A DNA stretch of 64,000 nucleotides, taken from positions 1,973,001-2,037,000 of the forward strand of contig JAUFSD010000005.1 in assembly GCA_033030425.1 (NCBI GenBank), written 5' to 3'. A program made the translations under genes and the position numbers. This DNA is from Verpa conica (taxonomy: Eukaryota > Ascomycota > Pezizomycetes > Pezizales > Morchellaceae). Under the pieces are notes generated by a model. It ran no database searches. It had not been told where the DNA came from and saw nothing but the letters and a program-made list of their open reading frames with translations. How positions within the stretch are numbered: the stretch's first letter is position 1; each line of letters opens with the position of its first letter. Shown here piece after piece: positions 1-11,894 of the stretch.

Positions 1-9
1 ATATGGTAG

Positions 10-2447
10 AATTCAAGAGACTATGCTAACTTTGACTTCAAAAATAGCGAGGTTCAGTACAAGAAGCGGATTACGAAATGGAAGCTAGAAAAGAACATCA
101 AGAAGAATGTGATGTTAGTGATGCTGAATAAGCGAGGAAAAAGAAAAGCCGAAGAGGGTAAAGAGACGGAGTTTTCCTTCAAAGGCCGGCTAGTTGAGGA
201 AGAAAAATTTGAGCGGTTTCAGAAGCGGCATACGATTTTAGCTCAGTCACCAGAAGGAATGGGCTCCCCTGTGGGTAAGTGTATACTCCTATTTGCTGGG
301 CCTATTCTATCGGGTCTTTCTAAGATAATGCTGGAATAGCAACACCCTCGTGCATAGATTATTGGACCCCTCGGCGTAGCGACTCTGATACACCGCTGTC
401 ATTTAGTAGTCAGAGAGAGGATAGTACTCCACAGCCAGTGGACTACAGCTCACCCCCTCTTGCATCTATTGGTAGTCCTCTGGAAAATATTATATATCAA
501 GATAGAACTAGTACATCTCTTTCACCAAGTCCGGTCATGGGGGGCGCTTCCCCGGCTAGTATTTTGAATTCACCAAAAGACTATATAGATCACCATTCCC
601 CGCTTTATCCTTGGGGTCGGATAGAAGATTATTCTGGAATCAGTGCGAACCTACAACCTCAAATACCCACTACTCCTAGTGCAGATAATTCCAGCGGCCA
701 ACAACACCATGTATTGCTTAACAGTACTAGATACCAAACTTCCTCTCCAAGGGGGGCTATGTACGTTAGCAATACCCCAATATATATTCAAGGGATAGAA
801 ACTGACTTCTTTAGTTCTAGGGAGATAGTTGCTCATGGGAGCATAGGAGGCTTTGATGGACCCCAGCTGGATGATAGAAATGAAGACAAAAAAGCGGTGG
901 ATTGTATGGAAGTGCTTTTTGGGAGCTTGAGGCAAAGAGTAGAGAATATATCGGAGACTGGTAAGTGAGCCTCCCTTCAGCACTTGGACTATAGTCGCTA
1001 ATATCTCTACCCGGAATAAGAATGGAGAGAGTGTCAAAATCTCGTTCGTCATCTTGGCTATAACAAACTTGCAATCAAACTAGCGGGAGCGTATATTGCC
1101 AACTCTAGGGTCTCTATCAGAGCATATGTAGCACTCTACAATGAGAATATTCAGAGGATCCTCCGCCTAAGTCACAAAGAGATCAGCACCGACGACGCAC
1201 GTATTACGGTGGCAGCCTTTGAGGTGTCTTTTGCGATGGTGAAACGGGAGTATGCCGAAAAAGCCGAACTTTTACTTGCATGTGCCTATCTACACCACGA
1301 GGATATTGCCGACGAGCTATTTTACCGTGGTCGGGGCTTATCTCTAGATGGTGAGTGGAGTAAATTTAATTTTTGTAGTTAAATTAGCTAAAATTTGTCA
1401 TTACTAGGTCCCACTATTAAAGAAGCGATAAATATCCTGCTTTCCTACTCGCTCATAGAGCGAGTACCCTCGGATGATGGGTTTTCGATAGACCCCCTCA
1501 TCCACTGGTGGTTAAGGGAACGTCGAGACTTGCGGACAAGTCAAGTAAAGATACAGGATACTGTGAAGCTGATCGGTGGTTCAGTCTCTCATATATCCCG
1601 TGATAGAAAAGCCGAGAACGTCATTTTTGAAAGACGGGTGCTACCTCATCTTCATAAATGCTGGCAGTATGTGAAGGCATGCACTGAATCGGACTTAAAC
1701 TCCCTAGATGTTTTAAGTTTATCCTGGATCGTGGGCACAATGGCATATCATGGCCATTATAAAGAAGCAGAGGTGCTGCAGGTGCAGGTGCTGGCAATGA
1801 GGAAGAGGGTGCTAGGTGATGATCATCCACGCACCTTATCAGCAATGGCCAACCTCGCAGCTACATACCGGGGCCAAGGACGATCCAAAGAAGCAGAGGC
1901 GCTGGAGGTGCAGGTGCTGGCCATGAGTAAGAGGGTGCTAGGTGATGATTATCCAGACACCTTATTAGCAATGGCCAACCTCGCAGCTACATACCGGGAC
2001 CAAGGACGTTCTAAAGAAGCAGAGCTGCTGGAGGTGCAGGTGCTGGCCATGAGAAAGAGGGTGCTAGGTGATGATCATCCAGACACCTTATTAGCAATGG
2101 CCAACCTCGCAGCTACATACCGGGGCCAAGGACGTTCTAAAGAAGCAGAGCTGCTGGAGGTGCAGGTGCTGGCCATGAGAAAGAGGGTGCTAGGTGATGA
2201 TCATCCACACACCTTATCAGCAATGGCCAGCCTCGCAGCTACATACCGGGGCCAAGGACGATCCAAAGAAGCAGAGGCGCTGGAGGTGCAGGTGCTGGCC
2301 ATGAGAAAGAGGGTGCTAGGTGATGATCATCCAGACACCTTATCAGCAATGGCCAACCTCGCAGCTACATACCGGGATCAAGGACGTTCTAAAGAAGCAG
2401 AGGCGCTGGAGGTGCAGGTGCAGGCCATGAGGAAGGTAGTACTATGA
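10..2447 (+). CDS. Clr5-domain / NB-ARC-tail / TPR protein (5' partial)
   Basis: Four exons can be joined in phase: 10-274, 340-960, 1021-1350, 1408-2447 (introns 65, 60 and 57 bp, GT-AG). The first visible residues (with YKKRITKWKLEKNIKK) match the C-terminal half of the fungal Clr5 domain. The gene therefore starts left of the window, and the TAG at 7-9 would be an intron acceptor. Exon 2 encodes a Ser/Pro-rich disordered linker. Exon 3 matches the end of an NB-ARC/STAND NTPase (LGYNKLAIKLAGAYI) followed by a winged-helix-like segment. Exon 4 has about five 42-residue TPRs of kinesin-light-chain type, nearly identical to one another. I see no P-loop or Walker B between Clr5 and the NB-ARC tail, so it looks like a fusion around a deleted NTPase core. 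Probably a regulatory or NLR-derived scaffold protein; this role is inference. Confidence 0.72.
1770..2435 (+). repeat. Tandem 126-bp TPR-coding repeats
   Basis: Five full units and one partial unit of 126 bp (42 codons). Each contains LGDDHP, ANLAATYR and QGRSKEAE-type motifs and differs from its neighbours at only a few positions. This near identity points to recent expansion or homogenisation. The last unit degenerates to a stop at 2445-2447, just after a possible splice donor (aaggtagta), so a further exon cannot be excluded. Confidence 0.85.
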
Positions 2448-4500
2448 AAACTGTTTGTACCTTGAAGTTATTGTATATGAAGGTTTCTTGGGCTGTATTT
2501 AGATGATAACCATAAATGTCTAAATTTAAGGGCTAGAATTCTTTATGCCCGTGCTAACTAATAACTTATGATATTTAAGTCTAAATACTTAGGGCGAAAT
2601 TAAGTATTCTTAAATGCGAAGCCTAATTTCTATCGTGTTGAAATGATCAATCGGTGGACAATACTTAGTTTCAATCTGAGTACAAGTACTCGGTACCTCT
2701 AGGAGCTTTAGCATACCTTCTAGTAATGGGTTTGTACAGCGGTAGGTAAAAAGTCATCGGATGCGCTCAGACATGTTTTAGACCTGTTTTAGGTGGCATA
2801 ATCAAGCCTCGGCGCTCATGATACTTGGGCAGACTGTTACTCATAGAGGAAAAAATATTCATCAACTGGGCTTTTGATATGTTCTATGAGAGGCCCTTGG
2901 GTGTATTTATGGTGGGAAATGATAGCCAAAAACTCCCTCCTTCATGGGCTAAAATGTGGCAATATAGAGGGCCAAATATGGCAATTTAGCCAGTAAAGAA
3001 ATTCGATTTTTGAGAATGGTGAGAAATGTAGAATATTAGCATACTAGTGGCATCTATAGGCTCCCAGAGTATGGGGGTAGGGTCTAAAATACCTAGTATA
3101 ACCTTTTTTATCATCTCACACTCTATCTAAGTTTATCCACCCCAAATTTAGTATAGAAAGTGAATGTATCTTAAGGGTCTATAGGGTAGATATAAGCCTT
3201 GATTCTTGTGTAAAATTAAATTTAACCATGTAAAGAAACCCCCCCTCTATGGGCTTTGTACCCCAATTTTTTTTGCAGGAGTGCTGGCCCTCTAGCCTTG
3301 GGGTATGCATATGCATGCTAAAACACGCCAAGATCCGCTGAATCAGCGTCCGATCACTTTTTACCTGCCGCTGTATAAGTTGAAATTTCTTCTAAAAGAT
3401 GTATGCAATGAGGAGTTAATATTTATCTTGTTTAGGATGTACGGTAGCTCGCAACGACTTGTCTGCCATAACTACGAAAGAGAAATGCTAGTACCTGCCC
3501 TACCCAAATTTTGTCCTAAGAATCAATAAGCAACTTCAGTTAATCACTCTATGTTTCGTTTTAGGGTAGAACATCTACCCTAGACAGCTATAGTCCCCTA
3601 AAGCCTACGGGAGAGGAGGGGAATATATATGTGAGGCTCCTGACAGGAAAACATTGAGCGGCAACTTCAACGATATATACATACGGAGGTGATTTTTACT
3701 GAGGATAGTATCCAATATTTTACTTAATTTTAGCCAAACAGAGACTCTATCCCCTCCTATTGGTTAAAGGTGGGTTTTATTTGGAAGATATTGTTAAGCA
3801 CCTTCCCTAAAGGTTCCCCAGAAGTACTTCTAATCTTCTGTCCTTGGTTTACGTATAAGTTCTTACCTATGAAATAGGGTACTTCTTATAATTAGGTAAA
3901 ATTTCTGAGTTATTTTTTGATTAATCAATCCGCAAATCAGAGCTATATTCTAGTTTAATCCTTATTTCACTTTAACCCACATTCATATATTCCCTTAATT
4001 GTGTAAATTCCGAATTTCATCTGAGAATCTCTATTTTTTCTCAAACACCCAGTCAATTAAATATCGAGGACTATACTTATACGGCCTTTCCTATCAGACT
4101 TACTTCATTTAGTTACAAACCCGACTGTTACTGTATATGTAGTAATCACTTGGTGTAACTTATGCGTCGGGAGTCCTACATACCAAGAAATCGCAGAGTT
4201 TGCTACCAGCAGCATGCAATTCATCAATTCTTTACCGAATATATGTAACCTTTCACATACAGCGTGTCTGATCTGGAATATATTGGGCTGTCAATTGAGT
4301 TGAAACTGTAGAACTCTGCCTAATAGCATGCATGAAAATAAATACGGGATGTTACAACACGATGTCTGGTGACTTTTTCTACCTTTCCCGATACGTTCAC
4401 TCTGGAGGTAGCTGTCTCATAGAAAGTATGGTTTTCATAGATGTACCCCCAGTACCCAACTAGAGTAACAAGTAAAATCTCCAGTGTAAATTAAGCTCCT
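2448..4500. other. AT-rich intergenic stretch
   Basis: About 2 kb with no supported gene. The only ORF of note (3305-3529, +) has no recognisable motif or splice partners. I see no RNA gene or terminal repeat. Confidence 0.6.
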
Positions 4501-4937
4501 TTAAAAATCTTTAAGGCGAAAATCGGGCACCTTGAACGAAAATCCTTTCCCACACTCGACCAAAAGCTTCACCATTGACTCATGACCATATAGTACTGCT
4601 ATGTCAAATGGGGTACTAATAATTCTATCTCTTACTCGATCGTTTGCACCCTTCTTTGCAAGGAGTTCTGCCCCCTTTATATGTCCTTTCGCAGCAAGCA
4701 AATGGAAAGGTGTACACCGGAACTGGTCTTGGGCGTCAATCACTGCACCTTTCTCGATGAGAAATTCCATTGCAGATAGCTGCCCCGCTTGCGCAGCATA
4801 GTGCAAAGGGGTCCGCCCAAAATGATCATTTTCACCCAAATCTCCCCCGCGATTAATCAGGGATCTCAATATCTCCGTTTCACCGTGTTTTGCGGCACAA
4901 TGCAGGGACAAGCATTCGTGCTGTGCGGTAGCCGGAG
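4501..4937 (-). CDS. Ankyrin-repeat exon of the broken kinase gene
   Basis: An open exon with four ankyrin repeats (motifs such as GRTPLHYAA and CTPFHLLAAKGH). It joins in phase to the kinase C-lobe exon through a 73-bp GT-AG intron (4938-5010). It is the best preserved part of the locus and ends with a natural stop. Confidence 0.7.
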
Positions 4938-6199
4938 CTGTTTGAGGTAAGTCTGGGCCCTCGAATTATTAATAATGTGTCGGTAATACTATAATAGATG
5001 GATTACTGACCATCAAAGATAAGCTTTGGGTGGTCATGTTCTATGCCCATCAGCCACCCTATGCGGAATGCTTCAAGTGCAGTTGGGCGATCTCCGGGAT
5101 ATACCGAGAGCAGTCTCTTGACGAAATGAGCCGCTGTGTCAGGGGAATATGATCTCCTAACTGTATTAGTGAATCGATATCTTGGTACATGACATATTTC
5201 AGCATCTTTTGTGAGCTGATGGTACTTATATCACCAGTCAATAAAATGCAGGTGATACAACCCAAAGACCAAATATCAGCAGCGCTGGTCGCACAATCTT
5301 CACGGGTAACAGTTGGCCATCGCTCGGGAGCTCTGAAAGTAGTATTCAAGCGGGGATATTGATTGTACTCTTGCTTCTTTTCAACCCCGAAGCCACCAAT
5401 TTTGACCTATATGGGGTTATAGCTTGTGACTGCGATACTCTGTATTCCTAAAATATTAGTCATGGGCCAGTATAACGGATACGTGGATGAAATAAAAATG
5501 TAAGCCATACGGGTGGCTTCAGATCCCCATGTACAAGGCCATTTTCGTGAATTACCCCCAGTTCCTCAAGTAACTGGAAAGTTACCATTCTTAGCCTCAG
5601 TTTTAGGAAGTGGACCTAGCGCTAGGAGCTCCATGGTCCGTCATGATATATAAATGCTGAGTGTCTTCGAACCACCCATAAAACTATAAAAACAACTCGT
5701 CATGCTACGAAAACAAAGATTAGCGACGATCCAACCTATATTTTTCCTGAACTAGGTAAAATTCTTTAGGCAATATTAATTGAGAAAACTCCGAGCAGTC
5801 TGAACTAATTTTGAGCCAGCTTGGGGGTAGAAGATACCAGGTATAGCCATTATAGCTATGAGACCAATCGTTACGAAACTTCTTCAACCCTCTTAAATTC
5901 AACAATGCCTTGTCGAGCTTAATAGTCCCGTTATTGAGTGACAATTTAGGTACTATCTTCACAGCCCTTTGTATCACTGGTGATCTCATATTGTGAACCC
6001 ATACCAATGCTCCGCAGCTTCCCCTCTCAATACTTCCAATAGTACTTCCCCATAAGTGTCTCTCCTTCACTTTTCAGCGCGGTGTGAGAGATCCTGGCGG
6101 GGAAGGGGAGTCTGAGATATAAACTGTCTCTGCGAACGGCGTGCTAGTATCGCTTATCATAAGCTTGAAGGAATTGAAGAGATTAGGTTCAGACATCAT
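4501..6199 (-). pseudogene. Degenerate protein kinase-ankyrin gene
   Basis: Read on the minus strand from an ATG at 6199. A short acidic N-terminus (ETVYISDSPSPPGSLTPR) leads to an in-frame TGA at 6074-6076. The frame then continues into a glycine-rich loop and the VAIK-like AVKIVPK. Further on come FYGWFEDTQ (about 5685), a catalytic loop HGDLKP (about 5515), GGFG in place of DFG (about 5385), APE and DIWSLGC (5059-5349). A kinase C-lobe end (FVKRLLSVYPGDRPTA) lies in a shifted frame, then a 73-bp intron (4938-5010) and about four ankyrin repeats ending at 4501. Lesions: nonsense codon, at least two frame shifts, missing residues after HGDLKP, and loss of the DFG aspartate. The family is common in Pezizomycotina. 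The ancestral product was probably a cytosolic signalling kinase; this copy should not make an active enzyme. Confidence 0.7.
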
Positions 6200-7008
6200 T
6201 AGAACAGTCTAAGAAATGGGTCCTCCTTTCTGGTTATAGAGATAATCGTCTTGTATGAAAGGGTTGTCAAGACTCATTGACTTGTCATAATTGCGAGGGT
6301 AGATTCAGCGGGGTAATAGCACTATTAAATATACCAGGTGCGGCTCTACTGAAAACTCATCTAGCTCATCCTACTTATGGGGGCTCATGCGCACAAAGTA
6401 TCATTTAGTCTTTTGGCCGCTCAGAAGGCTCGGCTCAGATGTGTGGCAACGCACAACACCCAACTGCATTCAGATTAATTATGTAGGGCTACTTCTGGGA
6501 AATCTACTTTAAATTTTGGTTTTGTTGATGGAAGTTACCATGGTAGATGATGGAGGCCAAACGTTTAGATTAAAAAACATGTAAACTCGTTAGATCGCGC
6601 TATACCATGAATTAGATGGTATGTTGAGATAGGAAAGGGGGTTTATATATAATAAACTGCTAGGGAAGACACCCGTGACTTTAGGTGCAAACGCTTACAC
6701 CCTCAAACAGACTATAGACTATACTAGTTAAATTAAACCTAACTACATAAGAAAACGGCACACCGGGCCGAGATATACATTCCCCCAAAAGTAGGATTAG
6801 ACAATAAATTATGAGAAAAAAAATGGTGGGCTCTATTATTCATAATACAACCTGGAGGGTGCTTTTCTTGGAGGGTTTTCCACCTTATATAATTAACGAT
6901 AAAGAGAAACCCTGAAGTATAATATTGCACTAGGGGCCTTGGGCAGTATGACGAGTGGCCCTGGGAGCAGCACTGGTCGAACCACCTCTCATAACAGCCT
7001 CCGTTACC
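6200..7008. other. Intergenic stretch
   Basis: About 0.8 kb between the broken kinase gene and the next minus-strand gene. No supported coding or RNA feature seen. Confidence 0.5.
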
Positions 7009-8240
7009 CTACGGACAATGGAGGTGTGTTTCTTCTCGGACCCCTCGGGGCTCTGGATGATAAGAGAATATTAGCGACATTAGCATTGGTAGGAGTGGAT
7101 AATAGTAACTGACCGCAAACAGTTCCTGGTATATGACATCGTAGCTCACGATACAGAACTGTAAAACCCCGATAATTAGGGGGATAAGCTGCCCGGCATC
7201 TGCTGCGCTTATTAAACCCTGTATCTTATTTTGCCTGATGATAGTCTCGGTCTGGGCGATGACGAAACACATAAAAATGCCCCAAAATAGCGCCACAAAG
7301 GAACGAACTTTGAAGGGTCTAGCTAGAACTTTGGTCATTGATCGGAGCGGGCTACGATCTGAATTTTGTCGGTATGCTGTTCTCCAGTCTTTTCGCCGCT
7401 GAGAGATAGTGCTCTTCTCGTCTTCTTCCTTGGAGGCACCATGTATTGTGAGTGGAAACCCTATAATTGTCTAAGGACTAGCGAATATTGACTTACTGGA
7501 GTGGTATGCGAAAGTGTAACTCTCTCGATAATGAGGAAAATTTGAAACATTGGAGCCACGGCTGCGAATATAACGGAAACCACCCTCAATAGTGTGTTGT
7601 ACCGGCCGTTAAGGTAGTGCGACTTGATAAACATAGGCTGGCACTCCGAAGGGTTTAACATGGCATCCCTCACTCCATCGAAAAGCTCCCACGCCGCTAC
7701 GCACAGTAGAAAAATTGTGGCAATCAATAACGCATAATCTCTTCCTCGCTCAACCCAGAGTTTCAGCCTTTTATTTCTCTCTGTCAGCTGTAGCGTTTCC
7801 TCTGTCTGCGTTGCTGATGTTCGTGTTCTGGCTGCTGTTGCCGGTCGCTCTGCCTCTTGCGTCTCCGTTTTTCCCTCCGGTTCCTTCGTCGGGGGTCGGA
7901 AATATAGTATTATATTACCGAACATTTCTGCCACAATAACTGTCGGCGGGAGCATTATCAGTACTGCTATAATCGGTATTTCGAGTTGGGCGACACCGCC
8001 GCGATTTACTATCGAATTGACAGCAACAGCAATGGAGAAAACGTAGTTTACGGCTACGAAATCGGCTGCTCTTGGCGGGTCAAAGAGATAAGCCAACGCC
8101 GTACAGAACCATTGCAAGTATAAGGCGATTCTTATCCCTAGTCCGTAGATGTCATTCTGCCCTTGGATTGCACACGGGTATAAGCTGCCCGCGGCGCAAG
8201 CGATTTCGTTTTCAGGGTTCGAGCAGGTTGACTCTGCCAT
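7009..8240 (-). CDS. Uncharacterised multi-TM fungal membrane protein
   Basis: Two exons on the minus strand: 8240-7497 and 7428-7009, joined in phase 0 by a 68-bp intron (7429-7496, donor gtaagt). The predicted protein is 387 aa. The start is an ATG in the family-like context MAESTCSNPENEIACAAGS. A short N-terminal segment with three cysteines precedes about three hydrophobic helices, then a polar Thr/Glu/Arg-rich loop (about residues 120-155), then further helices including one near the C-terminus. The sequence NDIYGLGIRIALYLQW resembles a widespread, unnamed Pezizomycotina membrane family. Function unknown. It is not interrupted by any mobile element. Confidence 0.68.
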
Positions 8241-9922
8241 ATTGCGAAAGTAGAGGATGGGTAATACTTTGAAAGCAGGCTTGTATATTGATGGAAATTT
8301 CGCGTCGTAGCGAGCTCTTTAAACAAGTCCCTTATCGGCTGATAAGCAGAATGTATCTTTCGATAGGCCCATGTATCACCCCAATATATACCTATCGCAT
8401 GATAGAAAGTCTTTCTATTAGGTAGGCAGGGCTAAAAAAAAAGAAAGCTAGCGAATCAATAACCCAGAGGTTTCCAGGACCTCAGCTACAGCTCAATCCA
8501 ACAATTTTTCATCGCTGGTATTCTTCATGTAATGCACTTACAGGGTATAGGTTGCCTGTCAGACAATAGGAGATTGTTAGACCTCGCTCAAAGGAAGGAA
8601 CTTACCAATAGCACAAGCCCATAATTTGAGCTGATGAGATAGGTGCGTTACTCTTTTGAATCATCGAGATCTAGGAGGTTTGACAACAATGAGTACTTGA
8701 TAACCCTTGTATACTCAAACTAGAGGTTGTTAAGCTTGGAAAGCCTGACCAAACTAGCTAACTCAGCCTCGTTAGGATATCTGTCTGTAGGCGCGGTGGT
8801 GAGTTGTTGTCATATCTATGTCTCATTCTTTGGCAAGATCTACATGCCCCCCCCCCTCTGAGAGGAATATGTGATCAAAGACACTGACTGGCTTTTCTTG
8901 TAGTGGGGGCATAAAGTAGATCTTAAAGTTCGGTTCGACCAAGGAACAACTAAAGCCCTAAATTAAATGATAACCTAGCCCAAATAAACATAGATATGGG
9001 AGGCCTGACTAGTTTGTGCTATAGAGGAATCACTTGGTACCATTTGAGAGAAGTACCAAATAGTAATTAAGTCTTTGACCTCTAGTCGCGAAATATCGGG
9101 CCGGGAACAGTAAATATCTGTTTCACCCTCTATTTGACGACTAGCTTGCTCTTTCTTGAGCTTTAAAGAGATCAACCCGGTTGTAAGTATCACTACTATA
9201 GGAGTGAAGCATACACTGGGATTAATCGGAATGATAAAAGACTAGAATAAGAATGATAGAGCCTTTCGTATACGTTAATGTATGTTTTACTTAATAGCAT
9301 AAATGCGGGTCCCGCCCGGTCATGCACCGCTATGGAGCTGTCTATTGACCCCATTTGTTAAGCATCTATCAGATATGATAATCGAACCTTGTACAACTAT
9401 ACACGGTGAACAGTCAGGCTTTTAAGCCTATTGTAAAGGTGTCGTAGATTACGACTTTATAGCTATTCCGGCCGCCCAATCCTGGGCCTTGGAAGGCCGA
9501 GGAAAGTTTTAACAAAAGGTTTCTGTAGCAAGGTGTCGATCTTAGAGACTCGTGCACCACATATGCAGGCCGAGTCAAAACCTCAATTATTATTGAAGCC
9601 TTGCTGAGCGTAGCCTATTTTGAAACCGCAGCCCAAAGAGTGATAGCCGGATACTGGTAAGGTTAGTGTCAATTCAGCTCCCTCAGTGTCTTGTCACAAT
9701 AGGACTCAAGGATTTCCATGGCTGTGCTGCATAGCAAGTTCTCACCGGGTCTGCCTCAACAAGCCGCGATCGGCGGGACCCTCCAGCCATTAGCGCTTAC
9801 CGGAGTATCCCTGAGGCGATCCTTACGGAGTGCCAGTAGTGATTGCCAAGCTTTCGCTTCGGCGAGCCTCTGGCCTTACCGGGAGTGCTGTCCTGTATAT
9901 CTTGATCTGGTTAATCAAGCTG
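8241..9922. other. Intergenic stretch up to the Pogo-like element
   Basis: About 1.7 kb with no supported gene. A C-run lies near 8852. The last 2 bp (9923-9924) form the TA target site of the transposon that follows. Confidence 0.55.
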
Positions 9923-9924
9923 TA

Positions 9925-11892
9925 CCGTAGACTCTCGATGAATCCACTATCTCCGTGCAGGGAATATATCTCCGGGACCGGGGTGGAGGCGAGGGTTAGG
10001 GGTGATTTCGCAACCTCTCCTAGGGACCCAGGGACCAGGCTTCGTTCTCCTGTCTGCGGCAGGAGCTATTCAGACCCCCGAGATTCTCTGCCTGGAGGGC
10101 AAGCAAGACCGTGCCTGCGAACCCCTCCAAGACCGACCGTAAAATGCCACCAACGAAGCCGAAGGGTGTCCTGAAGAAGCTGGCAGATAGCGAGCTGAGC
10201 CAAAGCAAGCCAAAGCGTCGTGGTCCTAAACCAAAGACAATAAAGGAGCGAGTACTAAAGCCAGAAGACCTTAAGCCGATTGTATATCCAGAGAGATCAT
10301 GGAGCCAGCGGCAGAAGGTGCGGGTTCTGGTATTCCTATTCCACTACCGTATTCCAACGGGGGTGCCTGGTGAATTCAGAGCTCCAACTCAAAGAGAGGC
10401 CGAGGATATCTATGGAGTACCACAGAGAACAATTAGTGACTGGGTTCGGAAGGAGCAGCAAATCGAGAGTCAAGGAATATCGTCACCCTTTTGTTCTATC
10501 CGTGTAACAGTTGCTTGCCGATGGCCAGAGATGGAAATCAAGTTGTATCAGTTGTTTTTGGAGTACCGTGAAAGAGGACAGGCAGTGCGGCAAGGCTGGT
10601 TCAGGGTTCATGCGATACATTTGTTCCAAGTTACCTATCCAAGAGCTGAAGTATCGATATTTCGGTTTTCCAATGGTTGGTTCAGTGCATTCCTTCAGCG
10701 TCATCATATCAGTCTTCGATGCATCACAAAAACAGCGCAGATGGTACCTGAAGAATACAAAAGGCTTCTCCTCAGTTGGATGCAGTTCAACCGCCGTAAC
10801 TCACAACCACGCAATACCATTGAAGCTTCACTTTGCAATGCTGTTGGTCGATACTTCCTCCGTAATATTTGCAATGTTGATGAAACACCAATACTATTTG
10901 AGTACCTCAGCGGGCGTACTTATGAGATAACTGGATCTAAAACAGTGTGGGTAAAAGAAACAAAGAGTGGTTGGGATAAACGGCAAGCTAGTCTTGTTCT
11001 TTGTGTATTTGCTGATGGTATTAATCGAGTTCCCCCAATGGTTATTTTTCATGGAACTGGTCAACGTTTAGGTAAAGAATGGGAAAAATACCACCCTGGC
11101 ATTATTGTTGAGTTCAATGAGACTGCCTATATGAATGACGTACTTTTTTTAAAGTATCTTCAGCTTTATTTAATTCCTGCACTTGACGGCCAGCCTAGTC
11201 TCTTTGCTCTTGATTTATGTGGCTCACATAAAACAGAACCTGTCCTTAATCTCCTACATTCTCATGATATTATTCCTTCTTTTATCCCCGCGGGGTGCAC
11301 AAGTCTTGTTCAACCTCTTGATGTTTCAATTAATAAGCCACTGAAAGAATATATTCGGTCTATTACTGATGAAGCAATTAGAGAGTGTGAAAGTATCAAA
11401 GAATTCGAGAAATGGTCTGTTGGAGACCGCCGAATACTTACAACTTGGGCTGTTGGTGATGCTTGGTATCAGTTTTGTATTGAGAAGCAGGATCTCATAA
11501 AGCGTGTGTTTCGAAAAGTAGGTCTATCACTTCCTATAGATGGGTCTGCAGATCATGAACTAGATATTAAAGGGTTTCTCGGCCTTAAAATTGGGGACTG
11601 GAGGCAAACGCTATCAATTGATGATGGTATAAAACATCAATTTGCAGATAAAAGCATGGAAAATGATGATAATTGTATAATAGAATTTATAGCAGATGGA
11701 GAGTAATAGGTACTCATGTATATAATACCAATTCTACGCTCATATATTGCTTCTCTACTCTCTACGCTGCTGTTTTCTCTTTTTTTCACTTACGGGTCAT
11801 GGATTATCACTGGCATAGCAACGATATACCTCTTCCCTGTCACGGAGATATTATCCCTGCACGGAGATAGTGGATTCATCGAGAGTCTACGG
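9925..11892 (+). mobile_element. Pogo-like Tc1/mariner DNA transposon
   Basis: A complete 1968-bp element. The ends are inverted repeats of about 58 bp starting CCGTAGACTCTCGATGAATC. The first 39 bp are identical at both ends, with four mismatches in the next 19. TA flanks both sides (9923-9924 and 11893-11894), the target duplication expected of the superfamily. It holds one uninterrupted transposase ORF, so it may be or recently have been autonomous. Confidence 0.93.
10144..11706 (+). CDS. Pogo/Fot-type transposase (DDE_1)
   Basis: 520 aa from the ATG at 10144; an in-frame GTG at 10111 is a less likely start. The N-terminus is basic (KPKRRGPKPK). A psq-like helix-turn-helix (REAEDIYGVPQRTISDW) and a CENP-B-type HTH (FSNGWFSAFLQRH) follow. 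The DDE_1 catalytic core has acidic residues in NVDET, ALDLCGSHKT and VQPLDVS, with 35 residues between the second and third aspartates. No stop or frameshift interrupts it. It would bind the terminal repeats and catalyse cut-and-paste transposition in the nucleus. Confidence 0.93.
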   Translation: MPPTKPKGVLKKLADSELSQSKPKRRGPKPKTIKERVLKPEDLKPIVYPERSWSQRQKVRVLVFLFHYRIPTGVPGEFRAPTQREAEDIYGVPQRTISDWVRKEQQIESQGISSPFCSIRVTVACRWPEMEIKLYQLFLEYRERGQAVRQGWFRVHAIHLFQVTYPRAEVSIFRFSNGWFSAFLQRHHISLRCITKTAQMVPEEYKRLLLSWMQFNRRNSQPRNTIEASLCNAVGRYFLRNICNVDETPILFEYLSGRTYEITGSKTVWVKETKSGWDKRQASLVLCVFADGINRVPPMVIFHGTGQRLGKEWEKYHPGIIVEFNETAYMNDVLFLKYLQLYLIPALDGQPSLFALDLCGSHKTEPVLNLLHSHDIIPSFIPAGCTSLVQPLDVSINKPLKEYIRSITDEAIRECESIKEFEKWSVGDRRILTTWAVGDAWYQFCIEKQDLIKRVFRKVGLSLPIDGSADHELDIKGFLGLKIGDWRQTLSIDDGIKHQFADKSMENDDNCIIEFIADGE

Positions 11893-11894
11893 TA

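Noticed and set aside
3305..3529. 74-codon plus-strand ORF
   Set aside because: No motif, splice partner or compositional signal in an AT-rich intergenic region.
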